A stretch of DNA of 57,433 nucleotides, from the NCBI GenBank assembly GCA_024637135.1, contig JAGXFT010000054.1, positions 1 through 57,433 on the forward strand, given 5' to 3'. The first letter of the stretch is position 1, and the number at the start of each line of letters is the position of its first letter. This document shows positions 25,617 through 36,573 of this stretch, piece by piece. The stretch comes from Nitriliruptorales bacterium (GTDB taxonomy: Bacteria; Actinomycetota; Nitriliruptoria; Nitriliruptorales; Nitriliruptoraceae). The position numbers were made by a program, and so were the translations under genes. The notes under the pieces are model-generated. The model was not told where the DNA came from and searched no databases. It was given only the letters and a program-made list of their open reading frames with translations.

Positions 25617-26587
25617 GGCCGCTGTTGCTGGACCCCGTGCTCGTCCGCAAGCCGTGGGGCGGGCGTCGCCTGGCCGACCTGGGGGCGGACCTCCCCGACG
25701 ACGGCACCTGGGGCGAGGCCTGGGTCGTCGCCGACCTCGATCCCGCCGACACGCCTCAACCCGACCCGGCCAGCCGGGTACGCCACGGCGAGTACGCGAG
25801 GCGCTCGCTCGCCCAGGTGATCGCGGCCGACCGCGAGGGATTCCTGGGCACCGCCGCCGACGTCGGTGGTCGGTTCCCATTGCTGGTGAAGGTGCTGGAC
25901 GCACGCGAGCCCCTCTCGGTGCAGGTCCACCCCCCCGCCAGCCTGCTCACGACCCACCCCGCCGCCCGCCTCAAGACCGAGTCGTGGGTGGTCGTCGCGG
26001 CCGCCGACGGGGCCGAGTTGTTCCTGGGCCTGGAGGACGACGTGACCCGCGACCGGGTGCGCGCTGCCCTGGGCACCCCCGACCTCGTGCCGCTGCTGCG
26101 CAGGATCCCGGCCCGGGTCGGCGACGTGTTCCACGTCCCGGCGGGCATGGTGCATGCCCTGGGCGCCGGGGTGGTCGTGGCCGAGGTCCAGACCCCGTCG
26201 GACACGACCTGGCGGCTCTACGACTGGACCGAGGAGTACGGCCGCGAACCCCGCGACCTCCACACCGGCCCGGGCTGGGAGACGATCGACGCCACCTGGG
26301 CCGTCAACACCACCCTGCCCGAGCCGGCGCCCTCGACCGGCCGGCTGGTGAGCACCGAGCACTACACGATCGACCGGGTGGCACTGGGGGCTGGCGACGG
26401 GGTCGCCACCGAGGCCGGGCTGGTCGCGGTCGTGATGGTCCTGGCCGGTGCGTTGGACGTCGACGGGGTCGCGATCGGCCCCGGCCAGGTCGTCGTGGTC
26501 CCGGCGCGACCGGAGGGCGACCGACCGGTCGCCGACACCTCCGCCGAGGTGCTGGTGCTCACCCCGGCCACGCCGGACCCGGACTGA
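25613..26587 (+). CDS. manA: Mannose-6-phosphate isomerase, type I
   Basis: ManA interconverts mannose-6-phosphate and fructose-6-phosphate in the cytoplasm and depends on zinc. The 324 residues show the cupin zinc ligands QVHP (Gln104, His106), KTESW (Glu123) and a GMVHALG histidine near 182, then the family tail VVAEVQTPSDTTWRLYDW. The size is that of the short Bacillus-type enzyme. The start interlocks with the fructokinase stop by 4 bp. A strong hairpin lies two bases after its stop, so the operon probably ends here. Confidence 0.93.
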   Translation: MRPLLLDPVLVRKPWGGRRLADLGADLPDDGTWGEAWVVADLDPADTPQPDPASRVRHGEYARRSLAQVIAADREGFLGTAADVGGRFPLLVKVLDAREPLSVQVHPPASLLTTHPAARLKTESWVVVAAADGAELFLGLEDDVTRDRVRAALGTPDLVPLLRRIPARVGDVFHVPAGMVHALGAGVVVAEVQTPSDTTWRLYDWTEEYGREPRDLHTGPGWETIDATWAVNTTLPEPAPSTGRLVSTEHYTIDRVALGAGDGVATEAGLVAVVMVLAGALDVDGVAIGPGQVVVVPARPEGDRPVADTSAEVLVLTPATPDPD

Positions 26588-26588
26588 T

Positions 26589-26621
26589 CCGTTCGGCCCG
26601 ATGGTCCGTCGGGCCGAACGG
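26589..26621 (+). terminator. Strong hairpin terminator after manA
   Basis: CCGTTCGGCCCGA (26589-26601) pairs perfectly with TCGGGCCGAACGG (26609-26621), a 13-bp stem with a 7-base loop. It begins two bases after the manA stop. There is no U tract, which is usual for actinobacterial terminators. Confidence 0.75.
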
Positions 26622-26821
26622 TCGTGGCGACGGCCCGGGCTGACGGCCGCGGCGACCGTCAGCGCGTCCGACAGCACGGCTGCGACATGCCGGCCAGGGG
26701 AGGCGCCGGCATCGCTGTTGGCGAGGGGTCGGTCCACGTCGACGCCAGGTGGCACGCTCGGCCCGAACCACGGCCGCGCCCGAGCTCAGGGGGTCGAGTG
26801 GGTCGAGGGGACCCGACCACT

Positions 26822-26834
26822 CCCCCGATACCGT
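26822..26834 (+). promoter_or_regulatory. Shared upstream element, copy 2 (promoter -10 of gluzincin B)
   Basis: CCCCCGATACCGT, containing the TAnnnT box TACCGT, ends 45 bases before the ATG at 26879. It matches the element before gluzincin A in sequence (12 of 13) and in distance. Confidence 0.55.
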
Positions 26835-26878
26835 GGCGGCTCGGCAGGACAGGGCGCTGACGTCTGGGGACCACCGCC

Positions 26879-28954
26879 ATGGGGATCACCGCACGTGTCA
26901 TGGGAGCCGTGCTGGGTCCCGGACTGGTCATCGGACTGGTCGTCGGACTGGGACAACCGGCCGTGGCCCAGGACGATGGCCTCGACGAGTCCGCGACCAC
27001 CACCTGGGACGTCCGTCCGAGCGAGGGCGAGGCGCGGGTGACCATCGACCTGTCCCTGCGCAACACCATCCCGGACACCTCCGACGGCCGCACCTACTTC
27101 GACGGCTACGGCATCGCGATGCCGATGCCTCCGGGCGACGTCACGGTCCGCATCGGCGGCGACCGGGTCGACGCGGACGTCACCACGCTGGACGACGGCA
27201 CACCCGGGATCCGGTGGGACTTCCCGGACCGGCTGTTCTTCGACGAGCGCCAGGACTGGCAGGTCGAGGTGACCTTCCCGTCGGCCCCGCCGCGCAGCGA
27301 CTTCGACCAGGGCCCGCGTGTCACCGAGGCGTTCGTGATGGTCCCCATCTGGGCTTGGGGACCCGACGACGCCGACCTGGTCGTCCGGGTCCCGAACTCC
27401 ATGGACCCGCACCTGGGGCTGGGCGACCCGACCGGGGTACGCGACGACACGGCGGTCTTCCGGCGCGACGAGGCGGCCGACTTCTCCGAATTCCTGGTCG
27501 GAGCGTCCGATGCCGGGGAGCGGACCACCACGACGATCGACGTGGACGGCACGGAGGTCACCGTGGAGTCGTGGCCCGACGACCCCGACTGGGGCGACCG
27601 CGTGTCCCGGTTCGCCGCGCAGGCGTTGCCGGAGCTGGCCGCCTGGACCGACACGCCGTGGGGGGAGGCCGACCTGACGATCCGCGAGACCGCCCGCCCG
27701 ATCGCCGAGGGCTGGGGCGGGTGGAACGACCCGGACGCGAACGAGATCAGCGTCGGTGAGGACTTCGATCGCGCGCTGTGGACCCACGAACTGGCGCACA
27801 ACTGGATCGACGACGAGCAGTTCTCGGAGAACTGGCTGCGCGAGGGCATGACCGAGACCATCACGGCGCTGCTGGCCGACGAACTCGACATCGACGACCC
27901 GCCCGAGGGGGCCGCCACCCGGCGACCACTGGCGGCGTGGAACGACATCCTCGCCGGCGCTGATCGAAAGCTGGTCGACGATCCGGACGCCTGGTACGAG
28001 ACCACCGGCGCCCTGTACGGGGGTGCCCAGTACGTGGTCGGCACGGTCGCCGACGAGGTCGGCGAGGACACCTTCCGGGAGATGGTCCGCATGACCCTGC
28101 GGGACGAGTCGGCCTGGGGCGACCTTGGCACGGCCGTGCCGGGGCGAGCGGCCGACTGGCGCGAGTTCGTCGACCTGGCCGAGCGCGTCGGCGGCTCCAC
28201 CACGGCGCGCGACCTGATCGTGGAGCGGGTCTGGCCCGGGGCCGCGGACCTGCTCGATCGGCGCGACGAGGCCATCGTCGCATGGGACACCATCGCCGAC
28301 GACCCGTGGGGCGTCCCGACCAGCATCGCCGCTGCCATGCACGTGTGGCGTTTCGACGACGCCGAGGCGCGCATCACCGACGCCCTCGCGGCACGCGCCG
28401 AGATCGACGCGCTGGCGACCCGCGCGGACGCCATGGGGCTGGCGGTACCGGACCTGCAGGAGGCGTGGCGGACGGAGTCGATGACCAGGGTGACCGACCG
28501 GGTGCGTGCGGTCGACGCGGCCCTGGACGATGTCGATGACCTCCGCGATCGCGTGGACCGCGCCGGCCTGCCCGATCCGGACCTCGACGTCGACCCGGCC
28601 ACGGACGACCCGGACGACATCCGCCGTCGGGTGTCGACCGTGGCCGCCTCGATCGACCGGATCGTCGACGCCGAGACCTCGCTGGACACGGTGGCCGCCG
28701 ACCCGATCGCGACCATCGGCCTGGCCGGCGCCGACCACGAGGCCCTGCGCGTCCAGGCCCGCACGGCCTTCGAACGCGGTGACGTCCGGGGCGTCACGAC
28801 CGCCACCGAGGAACTCGAGGACGTACTGGACGGTGCCACCGGCGAGGGACGACTGCGGGTGGGTGGTGCGGCGGCGGCCGTCGTGGTGCTGCTCCTGCTG
28901 CTGGTCCTGGTCGTGTGGCGTCGGCGTCGGCGACGGACCCTCGACGTCGCCTGA
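26879..28954 (+). CDS. Secreted, membrane-anchored gluzincin-type zinc peptidase (paralogue B)
   Basis: This 691-residue protein is a full-length paralogue of the protein at 22543-24615. It has the same order: signal peptide (cleavage near AVA-QDD, about 31), beta-rich region with VPIWAWG, HELAH (303-307) with Glu322 in NWLREG 14 residues on, a helical region, and a C-terminal membrane helix (about 661-680) ending in arginines. The pattern RETA...EGWGGWNDP before the active site is shared by both. It has its own promoter-like element after the manA terminator, so it is transcribed separately. The divergence outside the motifs is large enough that the duplication is old. It converges on ackA with only 8 bp between. 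Confidence 0.85.
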   Translation: MGITARVMGAVLGPGLVIGLVVGLGQPAVAQDDGLDESATTTWDVRPSEGEARVTIDLSLRNTIPDTSDGRTYFDGYGIAMPMPPGDVTVRIGGDRVDADVTTLDDGTPGIRWDFPDRLFFDERQDWQVEVTFPSAPPRSDFDQGPRVTEAFVMVPIWAWGPDDADLVVRVPNSMDPHLGLGDPTGVRDDTAVFRRDEAADFSEFLVGASDAGERTTTTIDVDGTEVTVESWPDDPDWGDRVSRFAAQALPELAAWTDTPWGEADLTIRETARPIAEGWGGWNDPDANEISVGEDFDRALWTHELAHNWIDDEQFSENWLREGMTETITALLADELDIDDPPEGAATRRPLAAWNDILAGADRKLVDDPDAWYETTGALYGGAQYVVGTVADEVGEDTFREMVRMTLRDESAWGDLGTAVPGRAADWREFVDLAERVGGSTTARDLIVERVWPGAADLLDRRDEAIVAWDTIADDPWGVPTSIAAAMHVWRFDDAEARITDALAARAEIDALATRADAMGLAVPDLQEAWRTESMTRVTDRVRAVDAALDDVDDLRDRVDRAGLPDPDLDVDPATDDPDDIRRRVSTVAASIDRIVDAETSLDTVAADPIATIGLAGADHEALRVQARTAFERGDVRGVTTATEELEDVLDGATGEGRLRVGGAAAAVVVLLLLLVLVVWRRRRRRTLDVA

Positions 28955-28962
28955 CCCGACCG

Positions 28963-30155
<1,193 letters not shown>

Positions 30156-30159
<4 letters not shown>

Positions 30160-32291
30160 GCGCCGTCCGTCCCCGGCGGGTCGACCGCCCCACCCTCGTC
30201 GGCGGACCGCTCGTCCGCCTGCTGGGCCTGGATCGCGGTGATGGCCACGGTGTTGACGATGTCGGGGACCAGGCACCCGCGCGACAGGTCGTTGACCGGC
30301 TTGCGCAGGCCCTGCAGGATCGGACCGATCGCGACCGCACCGGCCGAGCGCTGCACGGCCTTGTAGGTGTTGTTGCCGGTGTTGAGGTCGGGGAACACGA
30401 ACACGGTGGCGTGCCCGGCCACTGACGACCCGGGCAACTTCTTCTCCCCGACCCCGGCATCGACGGCCGCGTCGTACTGGATCGGGCCCTCGATCGCGAG
30501 GTCGGGGGCGGCCTCGCGTGCCAGCGCCGTGGCCGTCACGACCCGCTCGACGTCGGCGCCCGATCCCGACCCACCGGTCGAGTACGACAGCATCGCCACG
30601 GCCGGCTCGATGCCGAACATGCGCGCGGTCTGGGCCGATGACACCGCGATGTCGGCCAACTGTTCGGGGGTGGGGTTGGGGATGATCGCGCAGTCGCCGT
30701 AGACCAGCACCCGGTCGGCGAGGCACATCAGGAACACGCTGGACACGCTGGAGACGCCCTCACGGGTGCGGATGAACTCGAACGCGGGGCGGATGGTGTG
30801 GGCCGTGGTGTGGGCGGCCCCGCTGACCATCCCGTCGGCGTCGCCCAGGTGCACCATCATCGTCCCGAAGTAGCTGACGTCGCCCATGACCTCCTCGGCC
30901 CGGTCGAAGACCATGCCCTTGTGGGAGCGGGCCTCGACGTACGCCTGGGCGTAGCGCTCGAGGTGCTCGGAGCTGGCCGGGTCGACCAGGTCGACGTCGT
31001 CGAGCTCGACCCCCAACGCCGAGGCGCGTCGTCGAATCTCGTCGGGGTCGCCCAGGATCGTCAGGTCGACCACGTTGCGTCGGCGCAACAACGACGCCGC
31101 CTGCAGGATCCGGTCGTCCGACCCCTCCGGCAGGACGATGCGGCGCCGATCGGAGCGGGCCCGTTCGATCAGGTCGTACTCGAACATCATCGGCGTGACG
31201 CGGTCCGAGCGGGACACCTCCAACCGTGCCAGCAGCGCCTCGATGTCGACGTGTTCCTCGAACAGGCCCAGGGCGGTGGCGATCTTGCGGCTGGAGTGGG
31301 GCCCGATCACGGCGGGGACGTCGGCGACGGCGGAGGCGGTGTCCCAGGTGTCGGCGTCGACGGCGTGGATCGGCATGGGCACGCCGCCCAGGCCATCGAG
31401 CAGGCGCAGGATCTGGGGTGCCGGTTCGAGCCCGCCGGACAACAGCACCCCGGCCACGTCCGGCTGGGTGTCGGACAGCCGGCTGGCCAGCACGCCGACC
31501 AGCACGTCGGGCCGGTCGCCCGGGGCGATCACCAGCGCGCCGTCCTCCAACCGGTCGAGCAGGTTCGGCAACGTCATCGCCGCGATCTTGACCGACGTGA
31601 CCGGCACTTCCGGGTCGACGTTGCCGACGACCACCTCACGCGCGCCCAGCGCGGCCACCACCTCGCCGTGGGTGGGCATGCCGAGGCGATCGTCCTCGGG
31701 GACCGCGGCGGTGGGGAACGCGAGGGCGTCCAGTTCCGCCGCGACCGCGTCCAGGTCGTCGACGGCGACCCGGTTCACGATGATGGCGGTCGTGTCCACG
31801 CCGTCCTCGGCCAGCAGGTGGGCGGCCAGGCGGGCCGAGTCGGCGATGTCGTGGGGGGTCTGGCCGCGTCCCCGTAGCACGGCCACGACCGAGGCGCCGA
31901 GGTTGCTCGCGAGCCGGGCGTTGAACTCGAACTCGAGCGCGGAGCGGGTCCCGGTCTGGTCGCTGCCCTCGATCACGACGAACCGGCAGCGAGCCGCGAG
32001 GTCGCGGTAGGCCGCGATCACGCCCTTGACCACCTCGTCCTGGCGCCCTTCGGCCAGCAGCGAGTCGACCTGCTCGTCGGTCCAGGCATGGGCGATGCGG
32101 TCGTCGAGTTGGTACCGGTCCCGCATCAGCGCCATGCGGTGGTCGTCGTCGCCCGTCACGACCGGCCGGAAGTAGCCCAGCCGTCCGATGCGGCGGGACA
32201 GCACCTCCATCAGGCCCAGCGCGACCAGCGACTTCCCCGATCGAGGCTGCACGGCAGCGAGGTACAGGGCGCGGGCGGCAGGTGTCGACAT
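30156..32291 (-). CDS. pta: Phosphate acetyltransferase (long form)
   Basis: Pta converts acetyl-CoA and phosphate to acetyl phosphate. The 711 residues match the long E. coli-type enzyme (714): an N-terminal P-loop-like domain (VQPRSGKSL, about 14-22), a DRTGG-like middle (about 220-330) and the catalytic PTA domain (about 385-700) with SYSTGGSGSG and the ending PDLNTGNNTYKAVQR. The ATG at 32291 has no Shine-Dalgarno; a -10 box lies 7 bases before it, so the mRNA is probably leaderless. Together with ackA it forms the acetate overflow and assimilation route. Confidence 0.96.
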
Positions 32292-32298
32292 GCGACTG

Positions 32299-32304
32299 AT
32301 CCTA
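32299..32304 (-). promoter_or_regulatory. -10 box for a leaderless pta-ackA transcript
   Basis: Read on the minus strand, TAGGAT (32304 to 32299) fits TAnnnT and is followed by 7 bases and the pta ATG. Confidence 0.45.
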
Positions 32305-32346
32305 GTCACGGGACCCGGCGCAACCCCCCCACGACGTGGCCGGGTC

Positions 32347-32378
32347 GGCCGAGTTGGCCGAGTTGGCCGAGTCGGCCG
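32347..32378. repeat. Short 9-bp tandem repeat upstream of pta
   Basis: GGCCGAGTT is repeated twice, followed by GGCCGAGTC and a partial copy, about 3.5 units. It lies in the 136-bp gap between the P450 stop and the pta start. Tandem slippage is the likely origin; no role is evident. Confidence 0.6.
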
Positions 32379-32427
32379 GGGTCGGTCGCCACGGGCAGCG
32401 GCGTGCCGTGTCGCAACGTCCCGCCGG

Positions 32428-33822
32428 TCAGGTCCGCAGGGACGCGGTGGTGCGCGCGGCCGGTCCCACGACCAACTGGTCGAAGCCGCTGAGGGTGAAG
32501 GTGGGCCGGCGACGAGCCGGACCAGCGGCCGCGAACCCACCGAAGCGGTCCAGCAGGACCCGGAAGGCGACGTCGCCCTCGACCCGGGCCAGGGCCGCGC
32601 CGAGGCAGTAGTGGATGCCGGCGGCGAAGGCCAGGTGGCGGTTGGCGCCGTCACGTCCCACGTCGAAGCGGTGCGGGTCGACGAACACCGCGGGGTCCCG
32701 GTTCGCACCCAGGATCGACAGGGTGACCGGGGTCCCCTTCGCCACGTCGTGGCCCGCCACGACCGTGTCCTCGCGCGCGACCCGCCCGTCGACCTGCACC
32801 GGCGGGTCGAACCGCAGGACCTCCTCCACGGCGTTGGACACCAGGTCCGGGTCGTCCAACAGGCGCTGCTGCTGGTCGGGGTGGCGGACCAACAGGTACG
32901 CGCCGTTGCCGATGAGGTTGACGGTCGTCTCGAACCCGGCCAGCAGGATCAGTTGCGTGGTCGCCATCATCTCCGCGTCGGACAGCCCGGGCTCGTCGTC
33001 GTGGGCCGCCAGCAGGACGTCGATGACCGCGTCCCCGGGGTCACGTCGGCGACGGGCGAACAGGGCGAGGAAGTACTGCTCGAGTTCCTCCAGGGCGACG
33101 ACCGCCTCGTCCCGCGTGCTCGGGGTCATCGGGTCGATCGCGACGGCCAGCTTGGCTCCCCACGGCCGGAACAGGTCACGGTCGGTGACCGGGACGCCCA
33201 GCAGTTCGCAGATGACCTGGATCGGGAACGGTGCCGCGAAGGCCGACACCAGGTCGACCCCGCCGTCACGGCGTGCGGTCGCCAACGCCTCGTCGGCCAG
33301 TTCGGACGCGACGGCCTCGATGCGGTGCCGCCACGTGGCGATCGAGCCGGGGAGGAAGGCGCGTGACACCGCGCGGCGCAGCCGGGTGTGGTCGGGCGGC
33401 TCGGAGCCGATCAGCGACGCCGGCCCGATCGGGCTCGGGACATGGGTGTGGCCGGCGATCGCGGACACGGGATCGAACAGCGCGGCCCGCATCAGCAGGC
33501 CCAGGGCCCGGTCGGCCGGCGAGGGCTCGGGGTCGAAGGGTTGGCTGTTGAAGCCGCCGAAGGAGGGGCTCCGGAACACGGCATCCACCATCGCGTGGTC
33601 GACGCTGATGCGACCGCCCATGCTGGGCACCAGTGGCCCCCGGTCCCGGAGGTCCTCGATGAGCGGGAACGGATCCACGCCACGCCGTCGGAGGAACAGC
33701 CGGGCCCCGGCGTCGCCGCGGACCGCCGCCATCCCCGTCAGGCCTCGGATCGTGCCCCGCGCGAACCAGAACATGGCCCGTTCGCGGACGTCGTCGAGGT
33801 GCATCCTGCCGCTCCACTCCAC
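32428..33822 (-). CDS. Cytochrome P450
   Basis: P450s insert oxygen into organic substrates using two electrons from redox partners. The 464 residues have the standard marks: I-helix LAGFETT, the K-helix ExxR in EEVLR, an ARxD-type segment (VAREDT), and the heme loop FAAGIHYCLG with Cys406 as axial ligand. No membrane anchor or fused reductase is present, so it is a soluble bacterial type. No ferredoxin or ferredoxin reductase gene is adjacent, so its partners are elsewhere. An internal ATG (MHLDDVRER, six residues in) is an alternative start. TACGGT on the minus strand near 33878-33873 may be its -10. Confidence 0.93.
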   Translation of the reverse strand: MEWSGRMHLDDVRERAMFWFARGTIRGLTGMAAVRGDAGARLFLRRRGVDPFPLIEDLRDRGPLVPSMGGRISVDHAMVDAVFRSPSFGGFNSQPFDPEPSPADRALGLLMRAALFDPVSAIAGHTHVPSPIGPASLIGSEPPDHTRLRRAVSRAFLPGSIATWRHRIEAVASELADEALATARRDGGVDLVSAFAAPFPIQVICELLGVPVTDRDLFRPWGAKLAVAIDPMTPSTRDEAVVALEELEQYFLALFARRRRDPGDAVIDVLLAAHDDEPGLSDAEMMATTQLILLAGFETTVNLIGNGAYLLVRHPDQQQRLLDDPDLVSNAVEEVLRFDPPVQVDGRVAREDTVVAGHDVAKGTPVTLSILGANRDPAVFVDPHRFDVGRDGANRHLAFAAGIHYCLGAALARVEGDVAFRVLLDRFGGFAAAGPARRRPTFTLSGFDQLVVGPAARTTASLRT

Positions 33823-34005
33823 GCGGGCGGCGTCTCACCGGACAGCGGTCCCGCCCGCCCACGATCCCTGCGACCGTATCCCCAGCCCATCGGATCGAGC
33901 TCGTCGTGATCAGGGCTCGGGCCTCTCCTCCGTGCCGGGACTCCGACTGGTGGACCCCCTCGAGGAGTTGGCCCGCCCGCCGACGACCAGCGGGCGCACG
34001 TCCGG

Positions 34006-34872
34006 TCATTCCAGTCGCCACACCGTGGTCACGGTGACCGAGACGTCCTGTTCCCCACGCGCAATGGGCACGTCACCGTCGAACGCGGACGCCGCGGACG
34101 CGGCGTCGTAGGAGCGGTACTCGGGAACGGAGAACGAGCCCTCGGAGACCAGCGCCACCTCGCCCAACGAGCGACCGGCCGCCTCCGCCAGCGTCTCTGC
34201 GCGTGCCCGGGCATCGGCGACGGCGGCGCCCCGGGCCTCGGTCCGCGGCACTGTGTCGTCCTCGACGACCAGTCGCACCCCCTCGATGCGCAACGCGTTG
34301 CCGCCGGCGTCGGCCGCGGCACCCAGCACGTCCCCGGCCGTGTCGAGGTCAGCCACGCGCACGGACAGTTGGTTCGTCGCCCGGTACCCGGTGATCTCGC
34401 GTGGCCCGTCACCGTTGCGCGATCGCGTGGCGGACACACCGACGTTGCGGGTCTGGACGTCCTCCTCGGGGACGCCGGCTCCGACCAGCGCCTCGAGCAC
34501 TGCGGCGGTGCGCTCGCTGGAGACGGCCAGGGCCTCGTCGACCGACGGGCGCGACACCCGCGTCGACAGTTCGGCCACGAGCACGTCGGGGACGGCGGTC
34601 GCGATGCCGGTGCCGACGACGCGGACCTGGTCGCCGACGCCGTCGACGGCCCCGTCGTCCCCCGACTCCTGCACGGGCTGGACCGCGACCGCACCGTCGA
34701 CGGTCCCCGTGGCCCCGGTGGTGGTCACGGCCGACGGTGGCGACTGCGGGCTGCAGGCCGCGACGCCGAGGGCGAGGCCGGCGATCACCAGGCAGGTGCG
34801 CGCAATTGGTGGGCGGGTGGGCACGGGCACGAGGTCTCCAGTGGGTGCGGGCATCCGTTCGACGCTGCCCAA
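34006..34872 (-). CDS. SIMPL-domain (DUF541) lipoprotein
   Basis: The 288 residues begin with a basic stretch and a hydrophobic core ending at lipobox Cys40 (GVAAC), then a low-complexity linker to about 80, then a SIMPL domain with the usual pattern VVGTGIATAVPD, followed later by a motif GYRATNQLSV and a region of duplicated alpha/beta units. SIMPL proteins are periplasmic or extracellular, and their function is poorly defined. An in-frame ATG six residues on (MPAPTG) could be the real start. It lies on the same strand as the P450 and pta genes, with 183 bp between it and the P450. Confidence 0.83.
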   Translation of the reverse strand: MGSVERMPAPTGDLVPVPTRPPIARTCLVIAGLALGVAACSPQSPPSAVTTTGATGTVDGAVAVQPVQESGDDGAVDGVGDQVRVVGTGIATAVPDVLVAELSTRVSRPSVDEALAVSSERTAAVLEALVGAGVPEEDVQTRNVGVSATRSRNGDGPREITGYRATNQLSVRVADLDTAGDVLGAAADAGGNALRIEGVRLVVEDDTVPRTEARGAAVADARARAETLAEAAGRSLGEVALVSEGSFSVPEYRSYDAASAASAFDGDVPIARGEQDVSVTVTTVWRLE

Positions 34873-35008
34873 CCCACCAAGGTTGCGTCCAGACCCACCC
34901 GTGGCCGACCGCGTCGAACGCGGACCCGATCCACCGGATGCTGGCCCCGAGGATGCTGAACCGGCGTTCGTGTGAGCGGATCGGCGCGCGCCGAGTCCTG
35001 CCCAGGGG

Positions 35009-36481
35009 TCACGACAACCCGGCGACCAGGTCGGTGGCGGCCGTGGCGTCGGAGATCAGGCCGGGCAACAGGAACAACAGCACGGTGCCGAACACCAGCG
35101 CGGCGGTGACCAGCGACAGGTTGACTCCCGGCGTCACCGGTTCCATGCCGTCGCGCGGTTCGGTCATCCACATGACCCAGACCACCTTCAGGTAGTAGAA
35201 GAAGGCGATCACGGAGTTGATGATGAGGAAGAACAGCAGCACGTAGGCAAACGTGTCCCCGGCCCGGGCGCCCGCCTGCACGATCGCGAACTTGGCCCAC
35301 AGGCCGACCGTGGGCGGGGCCCCACCCAGCGACAGCAGGAACGTCGTCATCGCCATCGCCATGAACGGGTGGCGTGCGCCCAGCCCGGCGAAGTCCTCGA
35401 TCGAGCGGTAGCCGGAGCGGCGGTTGACCGCAACCAGCACGCCGAACGCCCCGATGTTGGGCAGCGTGTAGGCGGCGATGTAGAACACCGTGGCCTGGAC
35501 GGCGGCCTCGTTGACGTCGGCGGCCCCGGACGCGGCCAGGCCGAACGGGATCAGCATGTAGCCCGCCTGGGCCACCGACGACCATGCGAGCAGGCGCACC
35601 ATGTCACGTTGCTGCAGCGCGACCAGGTTGCCCAGCGACATCGTGAAGATCGCCAGCACGCCCAGCGCCGGCGCCCACACCTCGGCGAACGGTTCGAACG
35701 CGATGAAGGTGACCGCGATCAACCCGGCGAACCCGGCGGTCTTGGAGGCCACGGCCAGCATCGCGGCGACCGGGATCGGGGATCCGGCGTAGGTGTCGGG
35801 GGCCCAGAAGTGGAACGGGACCGCCGAGATCTTGAACCCGAACCCGACGATGATCAGCAACAGGCTGGCCAGCAGCAGCGGCGGCGGCGACGAGCCCCAC
35901 TGCCCCAGTTCCTGCGCGATGCCGCTGAGCGAGGTCGTCCCGGTGAACCCGTACATCATCGAGATGCCGAACAGCATCAAGGCGACCGACAACACCCCGA
36001 TCAGGAAGAACTTGATCGCGGCCTCGGACGAGTAGAGGTCGCGCTTGCGCAGCCCGGCCATCACGAACCCGGGGATCGACACGGTCTCCAGCGCCACGAA
36101 CAGCAGGAGCAGGTCGCGCGCCGACGGCATGATCAGCATCCCGATGAAGCTGACCAGCAACAGGAAGTAGTACTCGCCCTGGAAGAACCGGCTCTCGGCG
36201 AAGTAGCGCCACGAGATGCCCAGGATCGCCAGCAGCGACACCAGGAAGATCAGTTTCAGCACGACCGCGTAGTCGTTGACGACGAAGGTGCCGCCGAAGG
36301 TCGAGCGGTCGTCACCCCACAACGGCAGGGTGAAGCCGATGGCCACCAGCGCACCGATGCCGGCGAGCGGGTTGACCAACTGCTTGGCCCCGCCGGTCAG
36401 GACGAGGTCCACGAGCAGCACGACGATCGCGGTGGCGGTCAGCACCAGTTCCGGTGCGATCGCGGCGAAGTCGATGGCCAT
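35009..36481 (-). CDS. nuoN: Complex I membrane subunit NuoN
   Basis: NuoN is one of the three antiporter-like proton-pumping subunits. The 490 residues are hydrophobic, with about 14 helices. Conserved charges for pumping are visible in FVALETVSIPGFVMAG (the Glu of helix 5) and a Lys in the FKISAVPFHFWAPDTYAG segment. It is last in the operon, 92 bp after nuoM with a hairpin between. The C-terminus is normal. Confidence 0.97.
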   Translation of the reverse strand: MAIDFAAIAPELVLTATAIVVLLVDLVLTGGAKQLVNPLAGIGALVAIGFTLPLWGDDRSTFGGTFVVNDYAVVLKLIFLVSLLAILGISWRYFAESRFFQGEYYFLLLVSFIGMLIMPSARDLLLLFVALETVSIPGFVMAGLRKRDLYSSEAAIKFFLIGVLSVALMLFGISMMYGFTGTTSLSGIAQELGQWGSSPPPLLLASLLLIIVGFGFKISAVPFHFWAPDTYAGSPIPVAAMLAVASKTAGFAGLIAVTFIAFEPFAEVWAPALGVLAIFTMSLGNLVALQQRDMVRLLAWSSVAQAGYMLIPFGLAASGAADVNEAAVQATVFYIAAYTLPNIGAFGVLVAVNRRSGYRSIEDFAGLGARHPFMAMAMTTFLLSLGGAPPTVGLWAKFAIVQAGARAGDTFAYVLLFFLIINSVIAFFYYLKVVWVMWMTEPRDGMEPVTPGVNLSLVTAALVFGTVLLFLLPGLISDATAATDLVAGLS

Positions 36482-36545
36482 GTCGGGCGAGCCTTCGTGT
36501 CGAGGTGGTTGGTGGGGCGGTCCCCGGTCGGGGTGGTGTCACACG

Positions 36546-36567
36546 GCCGGTGTCGGGTGACACCGGC
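36546..36567. promoter_or_regulatory. Hairpin between nuoM and nuoN
   Basis: GCCGGTGTC (36546-36554) pairs perfectly with GACACCGGC (36559-36567) over a 4-base loop. It sits in the 92-bp nuoM-nuoN gap. It could tune the ratio of NuoN to the upstream subunits (attenuation or mRNA processing). Confidence 0.55.
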
Positions 36568-36573
36568 GCCAGG

